Assembly: GCA_011799875.1 (NCBI GenBank)
Contig: CM022302.1
Location: forward strand, 50,471,381-50,535,380
Source of the DNA: Thinopyrum elongatum
Taxonomy: Eukaryota; Streptophyta; Magnoliopsida; Poales; Poaceae
Direction of reading: 5' to 3'
DNA length: 64,000 nt
Shown here: positions 40,751 through 52,190 of the stretch, in pieces
Layout of the letters: each line of letters opens with the position of its first letter
Numbering within the stretch: position 1 is the stretch's first letter
Notes under the pieces: model-generated
The model's database searches: none
What the model saw: the letters and a program-made list of their open reading frames with translations, nothing else
What the model was told of the DNA's origin: nothing
Position numbers and translations under genes: made by a program

Positions 40751-43398
40751 TCAGCTTGGGCGACGACGATGCTTCAGACTGATCTTCTTCCTTCTTTTGT
40801 TTGTTGTCGAATAATTAAGCCCATGGTCGTGACTTTTCCTTTTCCAGGGATTATGATCTTTCGTAGGTAATGTAGTCTTCATTCTTCTCTTGACGTATGT
40901 TTCATCGTCATCAGCATCATCTTCCCTCATCGGATCACCGTACTGGTCGTAGTCTTCCTCGTTGGTGACTCCATCCATTCCGACGATGCTCCTTTTGCCT
41001 CTCCTCACGACAGCACGGCTGGGATTGATCGGGTCGGTTATGAAGAAACATTGTGTCACATGTTTAGCGTGTACCCATGGCTCATTTTTGGCGATGGCGT
41101 TGACGGTACCGCTATCGGAGTCGGGTATACACATGGTAGTGAAATGTCGGTTTTCTCTTTGTACATTCTTAGCCCATCTGACACGGAACATCGTCGCGCT
41201 ATGCAATCCAGAGTAGTTAAGCTCCCATATCTCTTCGACCCTTCCGTAATATCTTTCAATTACATTCCCGGTCATGGCTTCCATCGTCACCCCTGAGTTT
41301 TGGTCATCACTGTTTATATCTTTCTCCTCCGTGTAGAACGTGTATCCGTTGATATCGTATGCTTGATAAGTCACGAGGTTGGTAGACGGGCCATGTGCTA
41401 AGGCGTATATGAGCGTTCCGTTCGGACAGCCCTCTTCCGGGGGATTAGCCAGAACTCGCTCTTTGAACCAACACAAGAAAGTGGAGTTGTGCTCTCTAAT
41501 AACTTCAGCGTCCGTCCTGTGCACCCCACGGTCACGGTACTTCTTTGCGATGGTCTCTTTGTGCAGTGTCACGAAATCTTCTAGCACATCTAGGTGTTGT
41601 AGCACTACTAAGTTTGCCCTGTCAAGGTCGTTTTGTCGGCCCAAGCGTAACACATTCACATCCCTATGACCGTTGGTGTGACCTTCGCCTTCGAGCCTTC
41701 CACAGTGCTTGTTGATGGGCAAACCAACAACAGGGTCTCCGGTGCCTACTAGATAACTCTCACAGAAAGAGATGCACTCTTTGGTCAGATATCCCTGGGC
41801 TATGCTTCCATCTGGACGGGACATGTTACGAACGAATCCTTTGATGACCCCATTCATCCTCTCGAACGGCATCATGCTGTGCAGGAATGTCGGCCCTAGG
41901 TCGATGATGTCGTCCACGATGTGGACACATAGATGCACCATGACATCAAAGAACGCGGGCGGGAAGTACATCTCTAGCTCATTCAGTATGACAACGATCT
42001 CTTCCTGTAGCCTATGGAGTTGCTTCACACTGATCGACTTTCGAGAGATAGCATAAAAAAAGTGGCATAGGTCAGTAAGCGTCTCACGCACATGTGTGTC
42101 CATAATCCCTCTAAGTGCAACCGGGAGTAACTGCGTCATCATCACATGACAGTCGTGAGACTTCATCCCACTGAACCTTTTTTTCTTAGTGTCCAGATAC
42201 CTGCTTATCTTCCCACAGTATCCGGAACTAACTTTGATTCCGGCAAGGCACTTGACCAATTGATCGACCTACTTCAGATCTAAGGTGAAGCAAGAGGGGG
42301 TGCAATATTGTTCTTCCTTCTTGTTTACTTTTTTGCCCCTATCCTCCGTCTCCCTCTCCGTCTCGGTCTCCTCGGACGAATTTTTACCGGGCATTTGGAG
42401 ATCTTTCCTGATATTCAAAATTTCCAAGTCTTTTCTTGCCTTCGGCCCATCCTTGGTCCTCTCCGGCATGTTCATCAATGTTCCAAGCAAACTCTCAAGG
42501 ATATTTTTTGTGATATGCATTTGATCAAGGCTATGAGGCGTGTCGAGTTTGGGCCAGTATTCCAAGTCCCAGAAAACAGATCTCGTCTTCCATACCTTCA
42601 GCAGGGGCTCCGGCGCCTTTTTCTTCGTCTTTCCCGGCGAGGGGCACTCTTCCCAGTTCTTCAATAACTCATATATTTCTGCACTGCTATGCTTACGTGG
42701 AGGACCTCGATGCTCAGCCTTACCATTGAATAGATCTCCACGCTTTCTCCACAGGTCATCCTTCTCGAGCCATCTTTGATGCCCCATGTACACGATTTTC
42801 GAAGACCCGCCATCTTTCGATAGCTACTGAGAAGTTGTATCATCCATGCACCTCGTGCATCCGCAATATCCGTGGCACACCTGGCCGGAGAGATAGCCGT
42901 AACCAAGATAGTCCTGCACCGTCGTGATCAGCGCGGCTCTCATGTAGAAATACTCTCCTTTGCTTGCATCCCATGTCTTGGCCGGCGTTGTCCATAAGGT
43001 CTGTAGCTCCTCTTTCAGTAACCCAAGATACAGATTTATATCATTTCCCGGTTGTCTCGGCCCTTGAATAAGCATAGCCATGTGTATGTATTTTTCCTTC
43101 ATGCACAACCAGGGGGGAGGTTGTACATCCATACAAACACGGGCCATGTGCTATGATTGGTGTTCTGGTTGCCAAACGGATTCATGCCATCACTACTAGC
43201 GCCAAGAACGATGTTCCTTGGATCATTTGCGAAAAAATCAAATTCAGCATTTAATGCTCTCCACTGGCTAGCATCTGCGAGGTGTCTCAGCTTCGGATCA
43301 TCTCCGTCATCTGGCTTTACCCTCTCCGCGTTCCAGCGCATAAGCTTTGCTTCCTTAGGATCTACAAAATACCGCCGTAGACGCGGAGTGATCGGAAA
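40751..43398 (-). pseudogene. CACTA TNPD-type transposase, middle and C-terminal part
   Basis: Continues from 62671 across the copia insertion. From 43398 it reads YFVDPKEAKLMRWNAERVKP, then the Transposase_21 region with a catalytic-type Asp in GASSDGMNPFG, KTWDASKGEYFYMRAALITT, HGYCGCTRCMDD, a zinc-like Cys pair, and LDQMHITKNI with a second conserved Asp. The last long frame (42259-40751) has SHDCHVMMTQLLPVALRG, the Glu-containing MMPFERMNGVIKGFVRN (DUF4218) and the DUF4216-like ERYYGRVEEIWELNYSG, ending in a basic tail. Defects: an extra C in a run near 43110, TAG at 42824-42826 and TAG at 42269-42271. In an intact element this protein would bind and cut the transposon ends. Confidence 0.88.
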
Positions 43399-45533
43399 TG
43401 TAGGAGATATGCCCTAGAGGCAATAATAAATGTTATTATTTATCTCCATGCTCATAATTAGGTTTATGTTCCATGCTATAACTGCTATGGTTCTCGAGTC
43501 TACAATAACCACGAGGCTTGGAGGAAGACTCATATGCACGTGTGGAATAATAAACGGAAAAATGTATTCCTAAGTCTAGCCTCTAAGACTAGCTCAAGTG
43601 TTGCATGATGGTCCTGTTTTCCTGATCATGGGCATGTCTATGCCAGCAACTTTGAGGGCACAATGTTAGAAGAACATTTGTGTTGAATCGACCCGAATTG
43701 ATGTTATGCTATGAGATACATTCGTCCTGAGTTAATGGTTAATAACACAGAGATAGTTAACGTTTGCATGATTCCTTAGACCATGAGAGTGTCGAGTTTC
43801 TTCATGCTTGCTTCATGAACTTTGGGGTTTGTTAAACGTCATCCGTAAATGGGTGGCTATTACGGCGGCTTACGGGTTCATGGAAAACTATGTCAAGTAA
43901 CTTGATAGCTCAAGATTGGGATTTGCTCCTCCGACGATGGAGAGATATCTCTGGGCCCTCTCGGTGTTACGGTATCCATCATCGTCTGGCCAGACACTTT
44001 GTGATTTGATCACGGGGATGCTGGAACACGGTAACGAGAAAAGAGAACAATACCGGTAACGAGGTAACTGGCTTAATGGACAAGTTGCTGATCCACGGGA
44101 ATGCCAACATGTCTCACCTCGGGTATTTGTAACATATCGCGAAGCAACAGGAATAGCACACGGCAACTGGAGGTTCACTCGAATATTCATTCGTGTGGGT
44201 ATAGGGGTCAATATGGGTGTCCACGGCTCCGATGTTGATCATTGATCGGAAAGTGTTCCGGTCATGTCTATACTTCACCGAACCTATAGGGTCACACGCT
44301 TAAGGGTCATCTATCTGCTGAATACTAGACAGGGAGTCTGAGAGAAAGTCACCGAAAATGTTTCGGAGACAACGGAAGAGTTCCGGAGAGAGAGAACACC
44401 GAAAGAGTTTCGGTAAAACCGAAAAGGTGTTTCGGAATATATTATTAGGTCAAATAGGGTTTCGGCATCGCATGGAAATTTTCAGAGGATGTCAGAATTG
44501 GTCTGGGAACTTCTGGGAATTTTCAGAGAGAAAAAACCGGAAATGTTCCGAAACTGCCGTAACCGCTGTTGATGCTTTCCGCTGATAAAAACCACCGCAC
44601 CGAAAATGTTTCGGATCATGCCCAGAATAATTTTAGAGGGTGCCAGAAATGTTCTGAGACCTTCTGGAATTTTTCAGAAAAATGTTTCGCGGAAAACATC
44701 TTGTCCCAGCGCGAGGGGACAAGATCCCACGAATCGGGGGTTGCATGTTTGGTGGCTTTTTGTCTAGGGAGCATGCATGTTTCATGGAGACATGTTGGTG
44801 GCTTGTTGGGGGGGCCCCCCCATGGGGGGAGACAAGGTGTGGGCCGGCCCAAGGGCTGCCATGGTGGTGTCCCCTTGGTGCCCCCCTTGTGTTACCATTA
44901 TGCCCTTTCATGTGTGACATGAAGCTTGGGTATTTTGGTATTTCAACATCCCACCCCACCCCTTGCCTTGGCCTATAAAAGGAGGAGTTGGGGCTGCCAT
45001 CTCCTTCATCCCCTTGCTCTCATACTCATGCCATGCAATTATCTGGCTTCTCTCTCCCTCCCACGAAAAGAGTTTCGTAGAGCCGAAAGGCTGTCTGGGT
45101 TCCGGTGGGAACTAGTTCTGGACGGCGAAGCCCTGCCGGATAGATGACACCGTATGTGTGCAACTCTGTAGAGAGGTCGTAGTTTCGATCTTAGTGCCCG
45201 TGGGGCTGTTCATGAGTGCCTCCCGAAGGGCTGTCCAAGTGACGGTCCGAGTTCTGTGAGTCCTCCCGAAGGGCTGTCCGCGACACCATCCGGGGGACTA
45301 TCCGACCGCCTCCCGGAGGGCTGTCCGGGTGGCGGATGAGGGTATACATCCTCGCGGTTGGGAGGTTGTAAATCCTAGCTGCGGGGATCTGCACCGACGA
45401 TCGTCATCGACTCTACTTTCGCTGCGCTACGAGTCGGTAACGAAAATGATCAAACCTTGTATGCAGTCTCCATAGTGGTCCTGGGCTGGTGCGTAGGGCG
45501 GAAATTTTTTGTTTTCTGCTGCGTTCCCCTACA
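43399..45533 (+). repeat. Outer copia 5' LTR
   Basis: 2135 bp, TGTAGGAGATATGCC to CGTTCCCCTACA. The U3 part carries many CCGAAA/TTTCGG words, a TATAAAA box at 44974-44980, and an R/U5 part with three CCTCCCG.AGGGCTGTCC repeats (45219, 45262, 45309). Confidence 0.95.
44974..44980 (+). promoter_or_regulatory. TATA box of the outer 5' LTR
   Basis: TATAAAA followed by GGAGGAG, about 1575 bp into the LTR. The 3' LTR of the same element has TTTAAAA here (62111-62117), so that promoter may be weakened. The inner element has TATATAA at 49386-49392 and 56902-56908. Confidence 0.7.
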
Positions 45534-45548
45534 GTGGCATCATGAGCC
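45534..45548 (+). other. Primer-binding site, outer copia
   Basis: GTGGCATCATGAGCC directly after the LTR, similar to the plant copia initiator-Met site TGGTATCAGAGCC with changes. The inner element has the same site at 49941-49955. Confidence 0.7.
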
Positions 45549-47760
45549 GTGCTATGCGTAGATGCAGGTTGCGATCTAGAATACATGAGATGTATGGGTG
45601 TTGCACAATATAATTAGGTAGTAGATGAGTTCTATTACTGAAAATTATTTGTGCGGGTAGCAGATGAAATCTGTTACCCGATGTTCTTGTTGCTTCCCTG
45701 GAATTTGCATATTTCTGATCTTGATAACAGTATGGTGGAGTTTCAATGTTCTGGCAATCCGCGATCCTGATTGATCAACGAAGTGCTAACAGTCATTGAA
45801 TTCCACCGTAGTTAAAAAGAAAGATGAAATTTCGCAAACGAAAGGGCAATGCAGATATGATCTGCACGGGGGTCATGCGTATGACGAAGTTTAGTATGGG
45901 GCTCGAGATTTTATTATCTCGGTTTTCATACACCCTGGAAAGTTAATCTAGCGACTTGAATTATCATACTTGATGATGGACATTGGTAGCTTCGGTTTGT
46001 TTCGAAACCTTAGAAGCCACGTAAAACAAGTTTTTGCATGAACCGATTAGAGACATCTAACTTGGTTTTGCAGGACGGTTTGCATGTGCATATGATGTGG
46101 TATAGCAGTGCATAATAATTTGATTATCTATGAGATGACTATATGATGTAAATTGATTAACATGACCTGCGTGTCATGATTCGGCATGATGGCTGGAGCC
46201 ACATGATTGCACTTTAATGACCTGCGTGTCAACCTTATGTAATGCACTTATTTCATTAGCTATAGAGATAGCAATATTATCTGGTGCATCGACAAGGTGG
46301 TGGCAATCTTCGCGAAGGTGAACACCGATGCGAATGCCGAAGACGAAGAAATACAAGACTTCTCCGTCGGAAAGGGCTATACCATATCATGCTATTATGA
46401 ATTGCCTGAGATGTTTATCCCTTATGATGCACCCTTCTTGATTGCGTGGTAGTCGCTTTTTATTAGGGTGATCTCTCACAAAAATATCAAGTAGTTAGTG
46501 TTCACCCAAGTGTAGCACCGTCACGGCACCTTTACTTTCGGGGTGCGCCAGGATCTACCTGGGTACGAACGATTGTACGGGTGTGAGGCGGGTGAGGTCA
46601 GACCTCGCAGCAAGATCACTTGGTTGTCTTGACGTTCATGGCAGGATCGTCCTGAGTTCGGAACACACGCATCGAAAGATGAACAAGAATCACATAGAGA
46701 TGTGATCGGCAAGTTTGCCTACCGATTGAAGTTGGCGCCATCAGTGTTCATCTCGAACAATGGCGTTGAATGGAAATGCGGATCTTGAATCACTCACGAT
46801 CAATTATGAGAGATATTGATTTGAGTGGGAGCGCACTGTTGAATTAACTTGTTTAATTCTCAGTGCAATTAATTATGAACACTGTCTAAGTGTGGTTATG
46901 CATAATAGTTGTAGAATAATGGCTCGCGTTTCCACCTTCCCTATTAAAATTGAATAGTTGTTTAATATCTGGTTATAACTTTACGGTTGGTAACGTAATG
47001 TGAGGATTGCCCTCTAGAGTGCCGAGAAGGACTTTGTCCTATCGCAAACTTTCGGTATTCTCTCGCTTATGCTATGGATCATGTGACTCTCGTCCTTCGA
47101 TCCAAAAGCTAGAATTCCATTTTAGTCAAGTGCAATATGTTTGCTTCCATGAGACCCGAACTTCGAAAGTTTGGATAGTTATGTGATATTCATGGAATCT
47201 GAAAATCATTTTCAGGGACAAACAAAGGCTAAAAGATATGAGATATCCAAAGCAGTGTTTGTTTGCAAACTATTAGTAAAGGAGTTTACTATGCATTAGA
47301 CTGATAAGAGAGGGATCCAGGAGAACGCCTGTCATATGATGAAAGGTGAATAAAACAACAACTTAAAGAGAAAGGAAGTGTCCGAAGGGTGTTAGTGAAA
47401 CTTTCACGCCTAGGAAGTCCAGGGCTAAACGCCACTCTTAAGTTGGGTGCTTCTTCTGAGAGTAGGAGAAATACTAAAAGGTAAGCTGTTAGAAGTATAA
47501 AGGCAATAAGAAAGAAGACTGGAATATCCAGCTCATGTATGAATGTCATACAAGTTTTTGATGTATAGAAGGCTGGTCAAAGATATAGTTCTTGGGATTT
47601 ATGATTAAATTGGTAATCACTGATTCTTGGGTATTGTGAGTTAATCACAAAGATACCCGCTCGATTGCTTTCTGTTGCAACTCGATAAAAGAACTACTAT
47701 GACCTGAAAGACTTGCCAGGAATGAGGTTTAGGTATACACAGGGAACATAGTAAATGTTA
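45534..47760 (+). pseudogene. Outer copia leader and gag/protease-region remnant
   Basis: No long frame. The piece at about 46282-46450 reads WCIDKVVAIFAKVNTDANAE and CYYELPEMFIPYDAPFLIAW before a TAG. The same piece with the same stop is present in the inner element (50679-50888). Homologous over its whole length to 49941-52190 of the inner element. No usable Gag or protease can be made. Confidence 0.6.
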
Positions 47761-47765
47761 CTATT

Positions 47766-49940
47766 GTAGGAGATATGCCCTAGAGGCAATAATAAATGTT
47801 ATTGATTATCTCCCTGTTCATAATTAGGTTTATGTTCCATGCTATAACTGCTATGGTTCTCGAGTCTGCAAATAAAACGAGGCTCGGAGGAAGACTCATA
47901 TGCACGTGTGGAATAATAAACGGTAATATGTATTCCTAGTCTGGCCTCTAAGACTAGCTCAAGTATTGCATGATGGTTCTGTTTTCCTGATCATGGGCAT
48001 GTCTATGCCAGCAATTTTGAGGGCACAGTGTTAGAAGAACATTTGTGTTGAATCGACCCAAATTGATGTTATGCTATGAGTTACATTCGTCACATATTAA
48101 TGGTTAATAACACAGAGATGGTTAATGTTTGCAAAATTCCTTAGACCATGAGAGTGTCGAGTTTCTTCATACTTGCTTCATTAACTTTGGGGTTTGTTAA
48201 ACGTCATCCGTAAATGGGTGGCTATTACGGCGGCTTACGGGTTCATGGAAAAGTGTGTCAAGTAACTTGATAGCTCGAGATTGGGATTTGCTCCTCCGAC
48301 GATGGAGAGATATCTCTGGGCCCTCTCGGTGTTACGGTATCCATCATCGTCTGGCCAGACACTTTGTGATTTGATCACAGGGATGCCGGAACACGGTAAC
48401 GAGAAAAGAGAACAATACCGGTAACGAGGTAACTGGCATAGTGGACAAGTTGTTGATCCACGGAAATGCCTACATGTCTAACCTCGGGTATTTGTAACAT
48501 ATCGTGAAGCAACAGGAATAGCACACGGCAACTGGAGGTTCACTCGAATATTCATTCGTGTGGGTATAGGGGTCAATATGGGTGTCCACGGCTCCGATGT
48601 TGATCATTGATCGGAAGGTGTTCCGTGTCATGTCTATACTTCATCGAACCTATAGGGTCACACGCTTAAGGGTCATCTATCTGCTGAATACTAGACAGGG
48701 AGTCTGAGAGAAAATCACCGAAAAGTTTCGGAGACAACGGAAGAGTTCCGAAGAGAGAACACTGAAAAAGTTTCGGTAAAACCGAAAAGTTGTTTCGGAT
48801 AAAACCATTGATCCAAAAAGGTTTCGGCAAGCACCGGGAATGTTTTGGAGGTTGCCAGATTGGTCTGGTAATTTCTGGAATTTTTCTGGAGAAAAAACCG
48901 AAAAAAAAGTTTCGGAGCTGCCGGAGTTGTTTACCGGGTAAACAAAGATGGTTTTAAATTAAACCACCATACTGGAAATGTTCCAGAGCGCGTCCAGATA
49001 ATTTTAGAGGGTGCCGGAAATGTTCTGGGACCTTCTGGAATTTTTCAGAAATAATAGTCGCGGAAAACATCTTGTCCCAGCGTGAGGGGACAAGATCCCA
49101 CGGATCGTGGGGGCTGTTTTTGGGCTGTTTTTGGGGGGGGCCCCTTTGGGAGCAGCCCCCTTGTGGCTGGACAAAATGTTGGGGGGGGGCCCCATGGTGG
49201 GGGGGCAGCCCCCACAAATGGTGAAGAGTGTTGGGAGGAAGGTGGGGCCCCATGGGGGAACACCATGGACAAGGGAACATGTTTTTCCCTTGTTTGGTGG
49301 GAACATGTTCTTCTTGTTTTGTGGGAACATGTTTTCCCCATGTTTAGTGGGCTGAATTTTCAGCCCCCTCCACCCCTTCCACCACTATATAAGGAGGAGG
49401 AGAGGTGCTCTCCAACTCCACTCCAACTCTCTCACACAAGCCATGCATGATCTGGCATTCTCTCTCCCTCCCACGAAATAGTTTCGTAGTGCCGAAAGGC
49501 TGTCTGGGTTCCGGTGGGAACTAGTTCTGGACGGCGAAGCCCTGCCGGATAGATGGCACCGTATGTGTGCAACCCCGTAGAGAGGTCGTAGTTTCGTCCT
49601 TTTGCCCGAGGGGCTGTTCGAGTGTCCTCCCGAAGGGCTGTCCGAGTGACGGTCCGAGTTCTGTGAGTCCTCCCGAAGGGCTGTCCACGACACCGTCCGG
49701 GGGACTGTCCGACCGCCTCCCGGAGGGCTGTCCGAGTGGCGGATGATGGAGTACATCCTCGCGGTTGGGAGGTTGTAAATCCTAGCTGCGGGGATCTGCA
49801 CCGACGATCGTCATCGACTCTACTTCCGCTGCGCTACGAGTCGGTAACGAAAATGATCAAACCTTGTATGCAGTCTCCATAGTGGTCCTGGGCTGGTGCG
49901 TAGGTCGGAAAATTTTTGTTTTCTACTGCGTTCCCCAACA
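47766..49940 (+). repeat. Inner copia 5' LTR
   Basis: 2175 bp, ending CGTTCCCCAACA. Contains three 25-bp tandem units built on GGGAACATGTT (about 49273-49348) upstream of TATATAA at 49386-49392. Confidence 0.95.
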
Positions 49941-52190
49941 GTGGCATCATGAGCCGTGCTATGCGTAGATGCAGGTTGCGATCTAGAATACATAGAGATG
50001 TATGGGTGTTGCACAATATAATTAGGTAGTAGATGAGTTCTATTACTGAAAATTATTTGTGCGGGTAGCAGATGAAATCTGTTACCCGATGTTCTTGTTG
50101 CTTCCCTTGAATTTGCGTAGTCCTGATCTTGACAGCATTGTGGAATCTCACAAAGTTCTGGCAATCCGCGATCCTTTCATGCTGCTCCTGAGTATGCTGA
50201 CTGACAGATCAACGAAGTGCTAACAGTTCTTTGGGTTCCACTTTAGTTAAAGAAAGATGGATGTTTCGCAGACGAAAGGGCAATGCAGATATGATCTGCA
50301 CGGGGGTCATGCGTATGAGGAAGTTCAGTATGGGGCTCGAGATTTTATTATCTCGTGTTTCATACACCCCTCGTTGTTAATCTAGCGACTTGAATTATCA
50401 TACTTGATGATGGACGTTGGTAGCTTTGGTTTGTTTCGAAACCTTAGAAGCCACGGAAAACAAGTTTTTGCATGAACCGATTAGAGACGTCTAACTTGGT
50501 TTTGCAGGAGGGTTTGCATGTGCATGTGATGTGGTATAGCAGTGCTCATAATAATTTGATTATGTATGAGATGACTATATAATGTAAATTGATTAACATG
50601 ACCTGCGTGTCATGATTCGGCATGATGGCTGGAGCCATATGATTGTCACTTTATTGACCTGCGTGTCAACCTTAAGTAATGCATTGTTTTATTAGCTATA
50701 GAGATAGCAATATTATCTGGTGCATCGACAAGGTGGTGGCAATCTTCGCAATGGTGAACACCGACGCGAATGCCGAAGACGAAGGAATGAAAGACTTCTC
50801 CGTCAGAAAGGGCTATACCATATCATGCTATTATGAATTGCCTGAGATGTTTATCCCTTATGATGCACCCTTTTTGATTGCGCGGTAGTCGCCTTTTATT
50901 AGGGTGATCTCTCACAAAAATATCAAGTAGTTAATGTTCTCCCAAGTGTAGCACCGTCACGGCACCTAACTTTTCGGGGTATCACATGCTAACATGGGTA
51001 CGAACGATTAGGGATGTGTGAGGCGGGTGAGTTGAGACCTCGCAGCGAGATCACTTGGTTGTCTTGACGTTCAGGCATGAAAGTCATGAGCTCGGAACAC
51101 ACGCATCGAAAGATGAACAAGAGTCACATAGAGATGTGATTGGCAAGTTTGCCTACCGATTGAGATTTTCGTCATCAGTGATGCTACCATCAATGGCGTT
51201 GAATTGAAATGTGGATCTTGAATCACTCACAATCAATTATGAGAGATATTGATTTGAGTGGGAGCGCACTGTAGAATTAATTCTTTTAATTCTCAGTGCA
51301 ATTAATTTTGAACACTGTCTAAGTGTGATTTGCATAATAGTTGTAGAATAATGGCTCGCATTTCCACCTTCCCTATTAAAATTGAATAGCTGTTAAATAT
51401 CTGGTTAAAACTTTACGGTTGGTAACGTAATGTGAGGATTGTCCTCAAGAGTGCCGAGAAGGACTTTGTCCTATTGCATACTTTCGGTATTCTCTCGCTT
51501 ATGCTATGGATCATGTGACTCTCGTCCGTTGATCCAAAAGCTAGAATTCCATTTCAGTCAAGCGCAATATGTTTGTTTCCATGAGACCCAAACTTCGAAA
51601 GTTTGGATAGTTATGTGATATTCATGGAATCTGAAAATTATTTTCAGAGACAGACAAAGGCTAAAAGATATGAGATATCCAAAGCAATGTTTGTTTGCAA
51701 ACTATTAGGAAAGGAGTTTACTATGCATTAGACTGATAAGAGAGGGATCCAGAAGAACGCCTGTCATATGATGAAAGGTGAATAAAACAACAACTTAAAG
51801 AGAAAGGAAGTGTCCGAAGGGTGTCAGTGAAACTTTCACGCCTAGGAAGTCCAGGGCTGATGCCACTCTTAAGTTGTGTGCTTCTTCTGAGAGTAGGAGA
51901 AATACTAAAAGTTAAACTGTTAGAAGTATAAAGGCAATGAGAAAGAAGACTGGAATATCCAGCTCATGTATGAATGTCATACAAGTTTTTGATGTATAGA
52001 AGGCTGGTCAAAGATATAGTTCTTGGGAATTATGATTAAATTGTTAATCACTGATTCTTGGGTATTGTGAGTTAATCACAAAGATACCCGCTCGATTGCA
52101 TTCTGTTGCAACTCGATGTAAGAACTACTATGGCCTGAAAGACTAGCCAGGAATGAGGTTTAGGTATACACAGGGAACATAGTAAATGTT
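49941..52190 (+). pseudogene. Inner copia leader and gag/protease-region remnant
   Basis: Begins with the primer-binding site GTGGCATCATGAGCC (49941-49955). Colinear with 45534-47760. It contains the short frame 50679-50888 with VNTDANAEDEGMKDF but nothing resembling a complete Gag. Stops and indels are largely shared with the outer copy. Confidence 0.6.

Noticed and set aside
41379..42667. Plus-strand frames opposite the CACTA transposase
   Set aside because: Antisense shadows of the transposase coding sequence.
45219..45326. Possible CRISPR-like direct repeats with spacers
   Set aside because: Only three copies with irregular spacing inside an LTR of a plant retrotransposon.
45191..45394. 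Short frames recurring in every copia LTR (also at 25672, 49385, 56901 and 62328), containing LPTARMY and SPPGGGR
   Set aside because: They recur only because the LTRs are repeated and read the R/U5 repeat region; they are not protein genes.
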